Of a stretch of DNA of 64,000 nt, positions 51,922-60,478 are shown piece by piece. Each line of letters starts with the position of its first letter. Position 1 is the first letter of the stretch. The notes beneath the pieces are model-generated. The model did no database searches and was not told the DNA's origin. It saw only the letters and a program-made list of their open reading frames with translations. The position numbers and the translations under genes are program-made. The stretch comes from Bacillus sp. T3 (lineage in GTDB: Bacteria; Bacillota; Bacilli; Bacillales; Cytobacillaceae): the NCBI RefSeq assembly GCF_033449965.1, contig NZ_CP137761.1:1736001-1800000 (forward strand), read 5' to 3'.

Positions 51922-52713
51922 ATGAAATTGCTAACATTAAACTGTCATTCCTGGCAAGAGGAAGATCAAATAGAAAAAATTAAATACCTCGCACAAACAA
52001 TTAAAGAAAAATCATATGATGTTATTGCCTTACAAGAAGTAAATCAATTGATTGAGGAAGAGTATGTATATAAGAATGTGAAATCTAGTAATTTCGCTTA
52101 CATATTGTTACAAGAGCTTAAAAAGTTAGAGGTAACAGAATATTCGTTGGTTTGGGACTCTTCAAATGAAATAGAGGAGAAGTATGAGGAGGGTCTTGCT
52201 ATTCTAACAAAATTTCCAATCGTTGAAGAATATTCCTTCTATGTTTCAAAGGTTGTGGATATTAACAATTGGAAAACACGTAAAATTATTGGGGCTAAAA
52301 TTAACTATAGTAATAGACCAATATCTTTTTATTCTTGTCATATGGGATGGTGGGGAGATGAAGAGGAACCATTTAAATACCATTTAGACACACTTCTACA
52401 AAATGTAAATCAGGTTGAGCAGTTCTTTCTGTTGGGGGATTTTAACAACAGCACTCAACTCGAAGGAGAAGGGTACGAATATTTGTTAAACCAAGGTCTT
52501 TATGATACTTATCCATTGGCTCGAGAAAAAGATAACGGAATAACAGTAAAAGGAAAAATAAATGGTTGGGATAATAATAAGAAAGACTTGCGTATCGACT
52601 TAATTTTGTCAAACCAGGCTGTTAAGGTAGATTATTCCAGTGTAATCTTCAATGGGAAAAACAAGGCAGTCATTTCCGACCATTTTGGTGTAGAAACAAA
52701 AGTAGTAATGTAA
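51922..52713 (+). CDS. Endonuclease/exonuclease/phosphatase-fold hydrolase
   Basis: 263 residues. The motifs of the EEP fold are present: LNCHSW, ALQEVNQ (metal Glu), SCHMGWW, LLGDFNN and the closing ISDHFGV (catalytic His). Relatives next to sugar regulators in Bacillales are phosphodiesterases or phosphatases of unclear substrate. GGGAGGAG precedes ATG 51922. It is the last gene of the LacI unit. Confidence 0.85.
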   Translation: MKLLTLNCHSWQEEDQIEKIKYLAQTIKEKSYDVIALQEVNQLIEEEYVYKNVKSSNFAYILLQELKKLEVTEYSLVWDSSNEIEEKYEEGLAILTKFPIVEEYSFYVSKVVDINNWKTRKIIGAKINYSNRPISFYSCHMGWWGDEEEPFKYHLDTLLQNVNQVEQFFLLGDFNNSTQLEGEGYEYLLNQGLYDTYPLAREKDNGITVKGKINGWDNNKKDLRIDLILSNQAVKVDYSSVIFNGKNKAVISDHFGVETKVVM

Positions 52714-53121
52714 CCCTTTTACTTTATGAAAATCTATAGGAGCTAGAGTAAAACAACGGAGGTAGCTGCGCAACCCTTTTCTTATTCTGTAATCAGGCCA
52801 TATAGTTGAGGAAAGTAACCACGTATTTATAATACTACCAAGATTTTTAAGGAATACACTTAAACCAACGAGCAGGTTCATGATACACCCAATGCATCTT
52901 GGTCTATTTTTCTTTTTGTCAAAAAAACGGAGTCAATAAGAATATGATATTCAATTGTTTCGAAAATAAAATTAACTTATAATAAAAATATCCTTAGGGA
53001 AGGTGGCTTGGAATGATGGGGGTAATTATTACTTTGGCATAGCATAGGCTATTGTCTAATATATAAATCAATTTTCAATAGCTTGTGCTAATCCTAAATA
53101 TTACTTTTTAGGAGGAGCCAA
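52714..53121. other. Non-coding gap with family B fragment
   Basis: Around 52786-52880 the run GTAATCAGGCCATATAGTTG, GAGGAAAGTAAC and TATTTATAAT, ending ACACTTAAACCAACGAG, matches the family B copy at 57355. No gene is seen. Confidence 0.5.
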
Positions 53122-53415
53122 ATGAGCTATCAATATCAAAAAGCAACTGAAATCCTGCCATTAGAAATAATTGAAGAAATCCAAAAATATATTGATGGTG
53201 GAATTATATATATTCCAAAGAAATCCACAAATAAAGTAGCTTGGGGAACAAGAACGAATACAAAACAACTGTTGTTTTCCCGCAATTCGGCTATTTATCA
53301 GGATTTCTCTGACGGTATGACATATGAACAATTATCACAGAAATATTTTCTAGCTATAAAAAGTATTCAGCGAATAATTAGACAAGTGAAAAAAGAAAAT
53401 AAAAAAATTATATAG
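53122..53415 (+). CDS. CD3324-family HTH protein
   Basis: 97 residues: EILPLEIIEEIQKYIDGGII and YIPKK, then a C-terminal helix-turn-helix (MTYEQLSQKYFLAIKSIQRI). This matches the CD3324 family of small Mor-like putative regulators in Firmicutes. TAGGAGGAG precedes ATG 53122. The target is unknown; the ABC-F gene is next. Confidence 0.75.
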   Translation: MSYQYQKATEILPLEIIEEIQKYIDGGIIYIPKKSTNKVAWGTRTNTKQLLFSRNSAIYQDFSDGMTYEQLSQKYFLAIKSIQRIIRQVKKENKKII

Positions 53416-53419
53416 AGTA

Positions 53420-53453
53420 GATGCGCTGAGTTAATCTTGGCGCATCTTTTTTT
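53420..53453 (+). terminator. Terminator or attenuator before the ABC-F gene
   Basis: GATGCGC (53420-53426) pairs with GCGCATC (53440-53446), followed by a run of eight Ts. It is placed so that it could terminate the CD3324 gene or act on read-through into the ABC-F gene. Confidence 0.8.
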
Positions 53454-53459
53454 ATAATT

Positions 53460-53510
53460 ATGTGTGTACCAAAATCCCTAAATTTTTATGATATCTTTTT
53501 ATTAACTTAG
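53460..53510 (+). CDS. Possible 16-residue leader peptide
   Basis: ATG 53460 opens CVPKSLNFYDIFLLT and stops 24 bases before the ABC-F start. Antibiotic-resistance ABC-F genes are often controlled by ribosome stalling on such leaders. No good ribosome site is visible, so this is tentative. Confidence 0.25.
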   Translation: MCVPKSLNFYDIFLLT

Positions 53511-53533
53511 TCGCTAGAAAGGGAGGCGATTGT

Positions 53534-55165
53534 ATGGAATTGATAAAAATGACAGGTATTGAAAAGCATTTTGGTGGTAAGCTTCTTTTTGCTTTTGATA
53601 AATTTATTGTTTATAAGAACGATATTATTGGTGTGGTCGGGTTAAACGGAAGTGGAAAAACGACTTTGTTGGAGATCATTAACGGTGATATAGCTCCTGA
53701 CAAGGGGATGATTGAGGTTAAGGGTGATATCTCTTATTATAAACAATTTGGTCAATACCAGGAATCAGCAGGATCTTGGCAATTGAGAGAATTCCACTCT
53801 AGCTCATCAATATCAGAAGGTTGGTTCAGTGGTGGGGAAAAAACTCGTGTACGTTTAGCTGAGACTTTTTCTAAGAATAGTTCAATCCTTTTGCTAGATG
53901 AACCAACAGCGAATTTAGATTCTAATGGGATTCATTTGCTAAAGCGAAATTTGGAAAAATATAATACGATAATGATTATTAGCCACGATACAACTTTATT
54001 AGATGAATTGTGTAATAGAATTATTGAGATTGACAACAAAACCATACACTGTTTTGACGGGAATTATACAGCGTACAAACAACAGAAAGAACTTCAAATT
54101 TTCACAGAGAAAAGAGAATACGAAAATTATCAAGCAAAGAAAAAGCATTTAGAGGAAGCTTATTTGCAGAAAAAAAAGCAAGCTGAAGCGATAACAGATA
54201 AGCCAAAGAATATGAGTAGTTCTGAAATTCGAGCTAGAAGCTTCTTATCTACTTATAAGTCTTTTGGAGGGCGACAAAAAGCAATAGCAAAGCAAGCAAA
54301 AGCTGTGCAATCACGTATAAAGCAGTTAGATGTAAAAGAAAAGGTCGAAGGACAGGCAAAAATTCAAATTAATTTTGAACTAACAAATCCTCCGAAAAAT
54401 AAAATATTAATTCGCGGTGAAGAAATAACTTTTGGATATGATTATCATTTGATTTTAAATAACGCCTCTTTTGAAATCCGAAACAAGCAAAAAGTTGCTG
54501 TATTGGGGGATAATGGCAGTGGTAAATCGACTCTTTTTTCTTTAATAAGAAATAAGTATGAGGGGATCTATACTGTACCAAAATTAAAAATTGGTTATCT
54601 GTACCAAGAGTTTGAAAATTTGCAGCCAGATAAAACTTTACTGGAGTCTGTCTTGGTTGATAGTGTACAAGAAAATGATACTGTATATACAGTATTAATG
54701 AATTTACTGTTTTCAATTGAGGATTTTGATAAAAAGGTTGCAGTACTTAGTGGTGGAGAAAAAATTAGGTTATCTTTTGCAAAGTTGATTGTATCAGATT
54801 ATAATTTGCTTATTTTAGATGAACCTACAAACTATTTGGATTTACCGTCAATTGAGGTAATAAAAAGTGTTTTAAAAGAATATGAAGGAACGATAATATT
54901 TGCCAGTCATGATGAAGCGTTTATTAATGAGCTTAGTACTGAACTTTTAATTATTGATAATAAAAAGCTAAAAGGTTATCAGGGAACTCTAGATGAATTC
55001 AAGAATAGTAAAACAGAAGCAAATATTGAACATCTACAACAGGAAATAGAACAATTCCAGTTAAGTCAAGTAAAATCCCTTTTGGAAAATGAAACAAATC
55101 CTAGAAAAATAGAGAAGATAAAGAAGAAATATGAAGAGATGACTAGGGAATATAAAGGAGAGTAA
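53534..55165 (+). CDS. ABC-F ATPase (VmlR/Vga-like ribosome protection)
   Basis: 543 residues, two ATPase domains without membrane segments. Walker A is GLNGSGKTT and GDNGSGKST, the signatures are FSGGEKTRVRL and LSGGEKIRLSF, and the linker between them is a long basic helical hairpin (about 195-275). A C-terminal coiled extension is present, as in VmlR. The family displaces lincosamide, streptogramin or pleuromutilin antibiotics from the ribosome. GGGAGG precedes ATG 53534. Confidence 0.88.
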   Translation: MELIKMTGIEKHFGGKLLFAFDKFIVYKNDIIGVVGLNGSGKTTLLEIINGDIAPDKGMIEVKGDISYYKQFGQYQESAGSWQLREFHSSSSISEGWFSGGEKTRVRLAETFSKNSSILLLDEPTANLDSNGIHLLKRNLEKYNTIMIISHDTTLLDELCNRIIEIDNKTIHCFDGNYTAYKQQKELQIFTEKREYENYQAKKKHLEEAYLQKKKQAEAITDKPKNMSSSEIRARSFLSTYKSFGGRQKAIAKQAKAVQSRIKQLDVKEKVEGQAKIQINFELTNPPKNKILIRGEEITFGYDYHLILNNASFEIRNKQKVAVLGDNGSGKSTLFSLIRNKYEGIYTVPKLKIGYLYQEFENLQPDKTLLESVLVDSVQENDTVYTVLMNLLFSIEDFDKKVAVLSGGEKIRLSFAKLIVSDYNLLILDEPTNYLDLPSIEVIKSVLKEYEGTIIFASHDEAFINELSTELLIIDNKKLKGYQGTLDEFKNSKTEANIEHLQQEIEQFQLSQVKSLLENETNPRKIEKIKKKYEEMTREYKGE

Positions 55166-55261
55166 TTATTCTTTGATATAATTTAAAATGATAAAAGTAA
55201 CAAATAGCCCATTTGAATGAAGCTTTTTACCAAGACCAAAATCAACAAAAGTAAAAAAATG

Positions 55262-55310
55262 AAGAGTTCGTACATATCAGTCAAGGCTATTGTGTACGAG
55301 CTTTTTATTT
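55262..55310. terminator. Hairpin terminator
   Basis: GAGTTCGTACA and TGTGTACGAGCTTTTT pair imperfectly around a 16-base loop, followed by Ts. The frame crossing it at 55217-55408 is not a convincing gene. Confidence 0.5.
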
Positions 55311-55409
55311 TCAATATAACTATAAGTGTGAATAGTAGTTCAATTGAAGACTTGAATACCATTCAGCTTTTTTCACTACTTGAATTGTACGGTACGAGAA
55401 CATTGTAAA

Positions 55410-55530
55410 GAAATGTACTTAATCTAACGGAGGCCGATAGTGAAAGAGGAACTAAGTGATTTTAGGATAGAGATATATTTTAGTTATTCAATTATGGGCG
55501 CATTTCACTAAGAAATGCGTCTCTTTTATG
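55410..55530 (+). repeat. Family B composite repeat
   Basis: AAGAAATGTACTTAATCTAACGG (in pieces, 55410-55430) is the usual left module. GGGCGCATTTC and GAAATGCGTCTC (55496-55525) form the stem with TTTT. Nothing else is seen in the gap 55166-55674. Confidence 0.55.
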
Positions 55531-55674
55531 ATAGGGAACAAGACTACTTGGAATGCTGTATTAACTATTTTTATTTTCTAGTTCTCACATAATGTTACAA
55601 TAAAATAAGGACGCTATCTGCAAGTTAAAAGATTGTTTATGAGACTGTTTTTAACATGATTTGGATGGTGATTT

Positions 55675-56232
55675 ATGGTTTTTAAAAGGTTGGACATGAA
55701 AATTTTATATGTAACAAAATCAATTTTATATTTTTTATTAGTAACACTATTTGTTATATTATCAGCTTGTTCCCAAAACCCAAACTTTGAATTGTATGAA
55801 GGAAAGGATTTAAGAATAGCAGTGGTTGGAGAACCACCAGCAATTATAGAAGATCAAGTGAGCTTTAGTAAAATTACTTTCGATGAATTGGCAAATAAAG
55901 AATTAAATTCTTTTGATGCAGTCTTTGTAATGGAAGAGAATCTTCGCCAAGCTGCTGAAAGTCAGTACGCAGATGTTTACTTAAAATCTAAAATCCCATT
56001 CATTTTTGTATCAGCTAAAAGTCATATTCCTTTTACTGTGAAGGAAACGGAATATGATGATTCTTGGAAGTGGACTCCTGGTGAAAACTATGCTGTTGGT
56101 GTTCTTAGGTCACAAGAAGGGGACCAATTAAAAGATTGGGGATTTGGTTTGTACAATGATGAAAAGACAGAAGAGCACATAAAAGAAATGTATTCAAGAA
56201 TCTTCAAGAGCATAGAAGAACTTAATCTATAA
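55675..56232 (+). CDS. Lipoprotein, unknown
   Basis: 185 residues. A signal peptide ends in the lipobox LSAC (Cys at residue 32), so the protein is anchored outside the membrane. The mature part (YEGKDLRIAVVGEPPAIIED) starts like a small sensor or binding domain. An internal ATG at 55696 could also serve as start. No clear ribosome site decides; GGATGG precedes 55675. Confidence 0.65.
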   Translation: MVFKRLDMKILYVTKSILYFLLVTLFVILSACSQNPNFELYEGKDLRIAVVGEPPAIIEDQVSFSKITFDELANKELNSFDAVFVMEENLRQAAESQYADVYLKSKIPFIFVSAKSHIPFTVKETEYDDSWKWTPGENYAVGVLRSQEGDQLKDWGFGLYNDEKTEEHIKEMYSRIFKSIEELNL

Positions 56233-56254
56233 AAAGGTTCATTCCTCCAGACTA

Positions 56255-56335
56255 GGGCGCGAAAGTGCAACAACTTGGACTGTTAATTTTAGCAGTCCAT
56301 TTTTCTTGACCTTTAATCCATTAAAGGAGCAGGTT
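56255..56335 (+). repeat. Family A palindromic repeat, copy A7
   Basis: Full-length consensus copy: GGGCGCGAAAGTGCAACAAC, the TGGACTGTTAA...AGCAGTCCA hairpin, and CCTTTAATCCATTAAAGGAG. Confidence 0.8.
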
Positions 56336-56420
56336 AATGTAATAACAAATGCAAAAAAGGTTATCATTACCAATTTGTCATGATAATATGAATGTAATCT
56401 TTTAGAAGAGGTGATTTTAG

Positions 56421-57137
56421 TTGAGTAGAGTTGAGCAGAGTATAAAGTTAGATTTAGAACGAATTGTTTTTATTGGGAGGACCTTTGAAGAGTATTTGGA
56501 TATGTTCGCGCTTTCAGATGAAGAACTGCAAGGAAAGAAAATACTCGATTGTCCAGCAGGAGCTTGTTCATTTACTGCTATTGGTAACAAATTGGGTTTA
56601 GATGTAACAGCTTGCGATATTGCCTATTACCATTCGGGGGAAGACCTAAAAAATAAAGGTCTCCAGGATATTGAACACGCAATGGAGCATATGCAAAAAG
56701 CCCAAAACAATTATAAATGGGATTATTTCAATGATATACAAGATCTTAGAAAACATCGTTTAAGTGCCTTACATGATTGTGCTAACGATATGAGGGAATC
56801 CAATGAAAGATACATCCCTGCCACTTTACCTTCTTTGCCGTTTAAGAGTGCAGAATTTGATATTCTTCTCTCTGCACATTTTCTATTTATGTATGCCGAT
56901 AGATTGAATTATCAATTTCATATCGAAACGCTAAAGGAATTATTGAGAGTTACGAAAGAGGAAGTTCGTATTTTTCCTTTAGTTGATTTAGAAGGAAAAA
57001 GATATGAGCATTTAGATAATTTAATTAGTTATCTGGCTGACACTGGCTGTACAGTTCAGGAAGTGAAAGTACCATATGAATTTCAAACAAATGCTAATTC
57101 GATGTTAAAAATAAAAAAAGGTAGTAAAAAGGGGTGA
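56421..57137 (+). CDS. SAM-dependent methyltransferase-like protein
   Basis: 238 residues. Motif I is LDCPAGACSFTAIGNKLG, followed by the acidic residue in VTACDIAY. A later PFKSAEFDILLSAHFLF block corresponds to motif II/III of class I methyltransferases. The substrate is unknown. TTG 56421 has AGAGGTG upstream. The region after it to 57300 holds a short C-terminal-like frame (SLNNGKGHTTIELEPIIIEL) that I cannot assign. Confidence 0.75.
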   Translation: MSRVEQSIKLDLERIVFIGRTFEEYLDMFALSDEELQGKKILDCPAGACSFTAIGNKLGLDVTACDIAYYHSGEDLKNKGLQDIEHAMEHMQKAQNNYKWDYFNDIQDLRKHRLSALHDCANDMRESNERYIPATLPSLPFKSAEFDILLSAHFLFMYADRLNYQFHIETLKELLRVTKEEVRIFPLVDLEGKRYEHLDNLISYLADTGCTVQEVKVPYEFQTNANSMLKIKKGSKKG

Positions 57138-57302
57138 ACGTAGATGCGTTGGTCCTTTTTACTACCCATCTTGTATCATTCAACCTATACAAATCGCAAG
57201 TCTTAATAATGGAAAAGGTCATACAACAATTGAGCTTGAGCCTATTATCATCGAATTAAAAAAATAATAATGGATTAGTTTAAAAATGGCGCCTAACTTG
57301 GA

Positions 57303-57440
57303 TAACGATATTTAGCAATTGGGCGCAATTCAAAAAGAAATGCGCCCTTTTATAGTTGGCCATATAGTTGAGGAAAGTAACACTTATTTATAATGCAATC
57401 AAGATTGTTAAGGATTACACTTAAACTAATGAAGTAGTAT
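57303..57440 (+). repeat. Family B composite repeat, long copy
   Basis: AACGATATTTAGCAATTGGG, stem GGGCGCAATTC/GAAATGCGCCC (57321-57347) with TTTT, then GGCCATATAGTTGAGGAAAG and ACACTTAAACTAATGAAG. The last two modules match 52795-52880. Confidence 0.65.
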
Positions 57441-57490
57441 TGTTTTAGCGCTAACATTAAAAATGCGAAGAAAGACTGGTTGAGGAGTAA

Positions 57491-57991
57491 ATGAAAAATA
57501 TAATAAAAGTAATTTTGGGTATCAGTTTTATATTTTATTTATTAGCATTGGTCATGCTGTTGTTTGTGGGAGTTATGTTTGTGGGTATTAGAGGTTATAT
57601 ATGGACAGACTTATCGTTGATAGAATATATAAAGAATTCTTCAAATTTTGTTCCATTTAAAACAATCAGTACATATATTCAGGCAATATTTGATGGCAGT
57701 ATGAATATTAGTATACCTATCAAAAACATTGTGGGTAATTTATTTATGTTTTTGCCAATGGGGATTTTTCTTCCATTTTTCATAGTTAAAATAAATAAAG
57801 TCAGCATATTTACTATTTCAATGATTATATTGTTATTTTTTATCGAGGCTATACAATTAGTTACAAGAAGGGGAAGTTTTGATATAGATGATTTCATTCT
57901 TAATATGCTTGGTGCTTTGATAGGTTTTGGAATTTGGAAATCAAAACTTTTTCAGAGATTACTTAAATTAACCTGCCCCAAAACTTATTAA
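57491..57991 (+). CDS. VanZ-family membrane protein
   Basis: 166 residues with four or five helices and the VanZ pattern NFVPFKTI, NIVGNLFMFLPMGIFLPF and the C-terminal SFDIDDFILNMLGALIGF. VanZ-like proteins give low-level glycopeptide tolerance or have unknown roles. Its last codons run into an inverted family A repeat, so the natural C-terminus may have been altered by the repeat. TTGAGGAG precedes ATG 57491. Confidence 0.85.
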   Translation: MKNIIKVILGISFIFYLLALVMLLFVGVMFVGIRGYIWTDLSLIEYIKNSSNFVPFKTISTYIQAIFDGSMNISIPIKNIVGNLFMFLPMGIFLPFFIVKINKVSIFTISMIILLFFIEAIQLVTRRGSFDIDDFILNMLGALIGFGIWKSKLFQRLLKLTCPKTY

Positions 57992-58050
57992 AGGCTATGA
58001 AAAATGGGCCGCTACAATTAACAGACCAAGTTGTTGCATTTTCGCCCCCG
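57970..58050 (-). repeat. Family A palindromic repeat, copy A9 (only inverted copy)
   Basis: Read on the minus strand it starts GGGGGCGAAAATGCAACAAC, has the TTGGTCTGTTAA...GCGGCCCA hairpin with paired changes, and ends CCTTTAATAAG...GGCAGGTT. Confidence 0.75.
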
Positions 58051-58206
58051 ACTACTAATAGTGAGAAAAGGTAAATGGTTTAAAGTTTCCACCATCCCAT
58101 ATCTCTTTTCGGACATATTTGCATTAAAATAATACGAAATTACAAAGAATAAAACATTTCCGATATGAATAGGGATGAAATAACCAAGATAGTAAAATGA
58201 CTCCAT
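58049..58206 (-). pseudogene. Partial duplicate of the 37160 membrane protein gene
   Basis: On the minus strand the frame reads IPIHIGNVLFFVISYYFNAN then MSE, almost the same as residues 33-55 of the protein at 37160-37480. DNA identity is high for about 140 bases and continues out of frame. The start and end of the gene are missing, and copy A9 follows directly. Confidence 0.8.
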
Positions 58207-58308
58207 TTAAGAAATGGAGTCATTCAATCAACCTAAATAATGGATAGTAAATTATTTCAAATAAAACTATTGCAATTTATTATGCATTAACTTGCATGGT
58301 TTACATCT

Positions 58309-59640
58309 TTAATTATTCTTTGCCCCATCCTGAATCCAGTTTTTTATAGTTTGAATCGTATCTTCATTCAATGGCTGTCCCGGAGGCATCGGGAATTTAG
58401 CTTTTCCTGTAATACTATCATATAACAGGCTTTTATCAGGGTTTCCCGGAGTTACTTCCTTCAATATTCCAGAATAGCTCTTGTATGGAGGATGACATTG
58501 TAAGCAATAATTCTGGAAAATAGGTTCAATATCTTTTTGAAAACTTGGATGAGTAACTACTCCCTTCGTTTCCAAAACCTTAGGTCCAGAACTCATTCCT
58601 TGATAGGTTAGTACACCTAGCCCAATCACTAATACTGCTGCTACACCCAGTGCAACGGGTCTTTTCTTAGGTGACCGACTCGGATTACGATCGATCCACG
58701 GCAAGAAAAATAATATAAGAATTCCAATCAAAGGTAGACCAACCATTGCTAGGACATCCAACTTCCCAGGAAAATACTTTAGAAGTTGATATACACCCAT
58801 AAAATACCAAGCAGGCTTAGGGGTATAGTTTTCCATGTTTAGTGGATCTGCTGGATCGCCCAAATCCTTGGGAAAATAACTAGCTAGGATGAAAAGGGCA
58901 ACTGCATTAAGTAAAATAAAAAAAGCCATCCGAAAAGCTTCATTTGGATAAAAAGGACGTGACTTTTGTGTTATATCTTCCCCTCTCTGTTTTGCTTTAG
59001 TAAGTTCGTCTGTAGAAGTCATCCCTTGACGAAGAACAAAAAAGATATGAGGCAAGAAGGATAATAAGATAATCCCAGGGAGAACAAGTATATGGATTGC
59101 AAAGAACCGGGTCAATGTCGCTCCCGTAACGTTTACGCCATCCCGCAAAACCTGTACGAGATAATCCCCGATAAACGGAACATAACCTGCCATTGCTGTA
59201 CCAACAGTCGTCGCCCAATATCCTTCTTGATCCCAAGGTAAAAGATAACCTGTAAATCCTAATGCTACGGTTCCCAGAAGCAGTATGACTCCTGAAACCC
59301 AGGTCAACTCACGGGGGTATTTATAAGCACCTACATAGAATACTCGAAGCAAATGTAAAACCACTAAAACAATCATGAAATCTGCTCCCCATGCATGTAA
59401 GGAGCGAACAAAATTCTCAGCACCTGAAGCTTCTATTGCCTTGACACTGCTGTATGCTTCATTAGCTGAAGGTATGTATACGGTTGCCAATAAAATTCCA
59501 GTTATTGCTTCATTAATAAAAGCAAATAAAGTGGCAAAGCCTAAATAGTCTAAAAAATTACTTCGTTTAGGAGCAGGGTGATTAAACATTGAGTCTAGAA
59601 GTTCCTGAACCCTTAATCGATCGTCAAGCCATTTTCTCAA
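58309..59640 (-). CDS. Menaquinol:cytochrome c reductase, fused cytochrome b/c subunit
   Basis: 443 residues in one chain. The N-terminal part is cytochrome b6-like with heme ligands H82, H96, H183 and H198. A subunit-IV-like part follows with NYTPKPAWYF (271-280). One C-terminal helix (328-346) leads to a cytochrome c domain with CLQCH (379-383) and a likely Met418 ligand. B. subtilis encodes b and b/c parts in two separate genes, so this single fused gene is unusual. TTG 59640 overlaps the Rieske stop. Confidence 0.85.
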   Translation of the reverse strand: MRKWLDDRLRVQELLDSMFNHPAPKRSNFLDYLGFATLFAFINEAITGILLATVYIPSANEAYSSVKAIEASGAENFVRSLHAWGADFMIVLVVLHLLRVFYVGAYKYPRELTWVSGVILLLGTVALGFTGYLLPWDQEGYWATTVGTAMAGYVPFIGDYLVQVLRDGVNVTGATLTRFFAIHILVLPGIILLSFLPHIFFVLRQGMTSTDELTKAKQRGEDITQKSRPFYPNEAFRMAFFILLNAVALFILASYFPKDLGDPADPLNMENYTPKPAWYFMGVYQLLKYFPGKLDVLAMVGLPLIGILILFFLPWIDRNPSRSPKKRPVALGVAAVLVIGLGVLTYQGMSSGPKVLETKGVVTHPSFQKDIEPIFQNYCLQCHPPYKSYSGILKEVTPGNPDKSLLYDSITGKAKFPMPPGQPLNEDTIQTIKNWIQDGAKNN

Positions 59641-60110
59641 ACCAACATTCCCCCTACTCTGACAGAATCCCCTTGAACTTCAATAACCCGACGTTGCAAA
59701 GGCTTTGGAATCGGTCCGAAGAGGATGTTTCCTTTAATATCAAACGCTCCCCCATGACATGGACATATGAATGTTTTCGATGAATCTTCGTAATTTACCG
59801 CGCACTGTAAATGGGTGCAGAGAAATTCTAGAGCAAGCCATCCTTCTTTTCCCATGTTGAGTACGTAAATCCCTTCTTCGACGGTACTTCCTTGATAGGT
59901 AATTAATTTAGGGACACCTTCCTCAAAATCGGACACTTTCCCTACTTCTTTTAGCGTCTCTGCATTGGCTACCGGTGGTTCTAGAAACTTTCCAGCCGCA
60001 CCAATATAACCCAGTGCGATTGCAGTTCCTGCTGCACCTACACCAAGAGTTAAAAAACGGCGACGCGATATTCCGGATTCTGTTTTATTATCCATTTTTT
60101 TCTCATTCAT
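59637..60110 (-). CDS. Rieske iron-sulfur protein of the bc complex
   Basis: 157 residues. The Tat signal SRRRFLTLG precedes a membrane anchor (20-40). The [2Fe-2S] ligands are CTHLQC (C98, H100) and CPCH (C116, H119), with the disulfide partners C103 and C118. It passes electrons from menaquinol to cytochrome c. It overlaps the fused cytochrome gene by four bases, so the two form an operon. Confidence 0.92.
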   Translation of the reverse strand: MNEKKMDNKTESGISRRRFLTLGVGAAGTAIALGYIGAAGKFLEPPVANAETLKEVGKVSDFEEGVPKLITYQGSTVEEGIYVLNMGKEGWLALEFLCTHLQCAVNYEDSSKTFICPCHGGAFDIKGNILFGPIPKPLQRRVIEVQGDSVRVGGMLV

Positions 60111-60114
60111 TGAA

Positions 60115-60198
60115 TCAACCTCTCGTCATTCTAGTTTGGGCAATTGCCATTAAAATCACCAAGATTAGTAGGACGACAACGATAAAATCAACAAGCAA
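60115..60198 (-). CDS. Possible 27-residue membrane peptide ahead of the Rieske gene
   Basis: From TTG 60198 the minus strand reads LVDFIVVVLLILVILMAIAQ then TRMTRG and stops four bases before the Rieske ATG. It is one hydrophobic helix with a basic end, as in small respiratory subunits. No strong ribosome site is seen. Confidence 0.4.
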   Translation of the reverse strand: MLVDFIVVVLLILVILMAIAQTRMTRG

Positions 60199-60478
60199 TT
60201 AATTGGCAACTAATATTCCCACGCTAAATCAGTTCAAATAGTGGATAAAACTCGCCATTTAGAAATAAATCCCTCCTTGTACTTAACTTCACCTGAGAGT
60301 AACATGGTATGGAAGGGCTTACAATAGCCTTGATGGGTATTTCACATAGTTGTCGTATTTGTACTTTTTAAAAGTCATTGAAGAGAGATTAATTTTCGTT
60401 AGAGTAACTTTAATAAAGGGACAGTGAATATTGGATGGATGTCGGGAGTGAAAAAAGCTGTACAAGTGGGGATGAAAG

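Noticed and set aside
55217..55408. 63-codon frame after the ABC-F gene
   Set aside because: It crosses the terminator hairpin, lacks a ribosome site and has no protein-like pattern.
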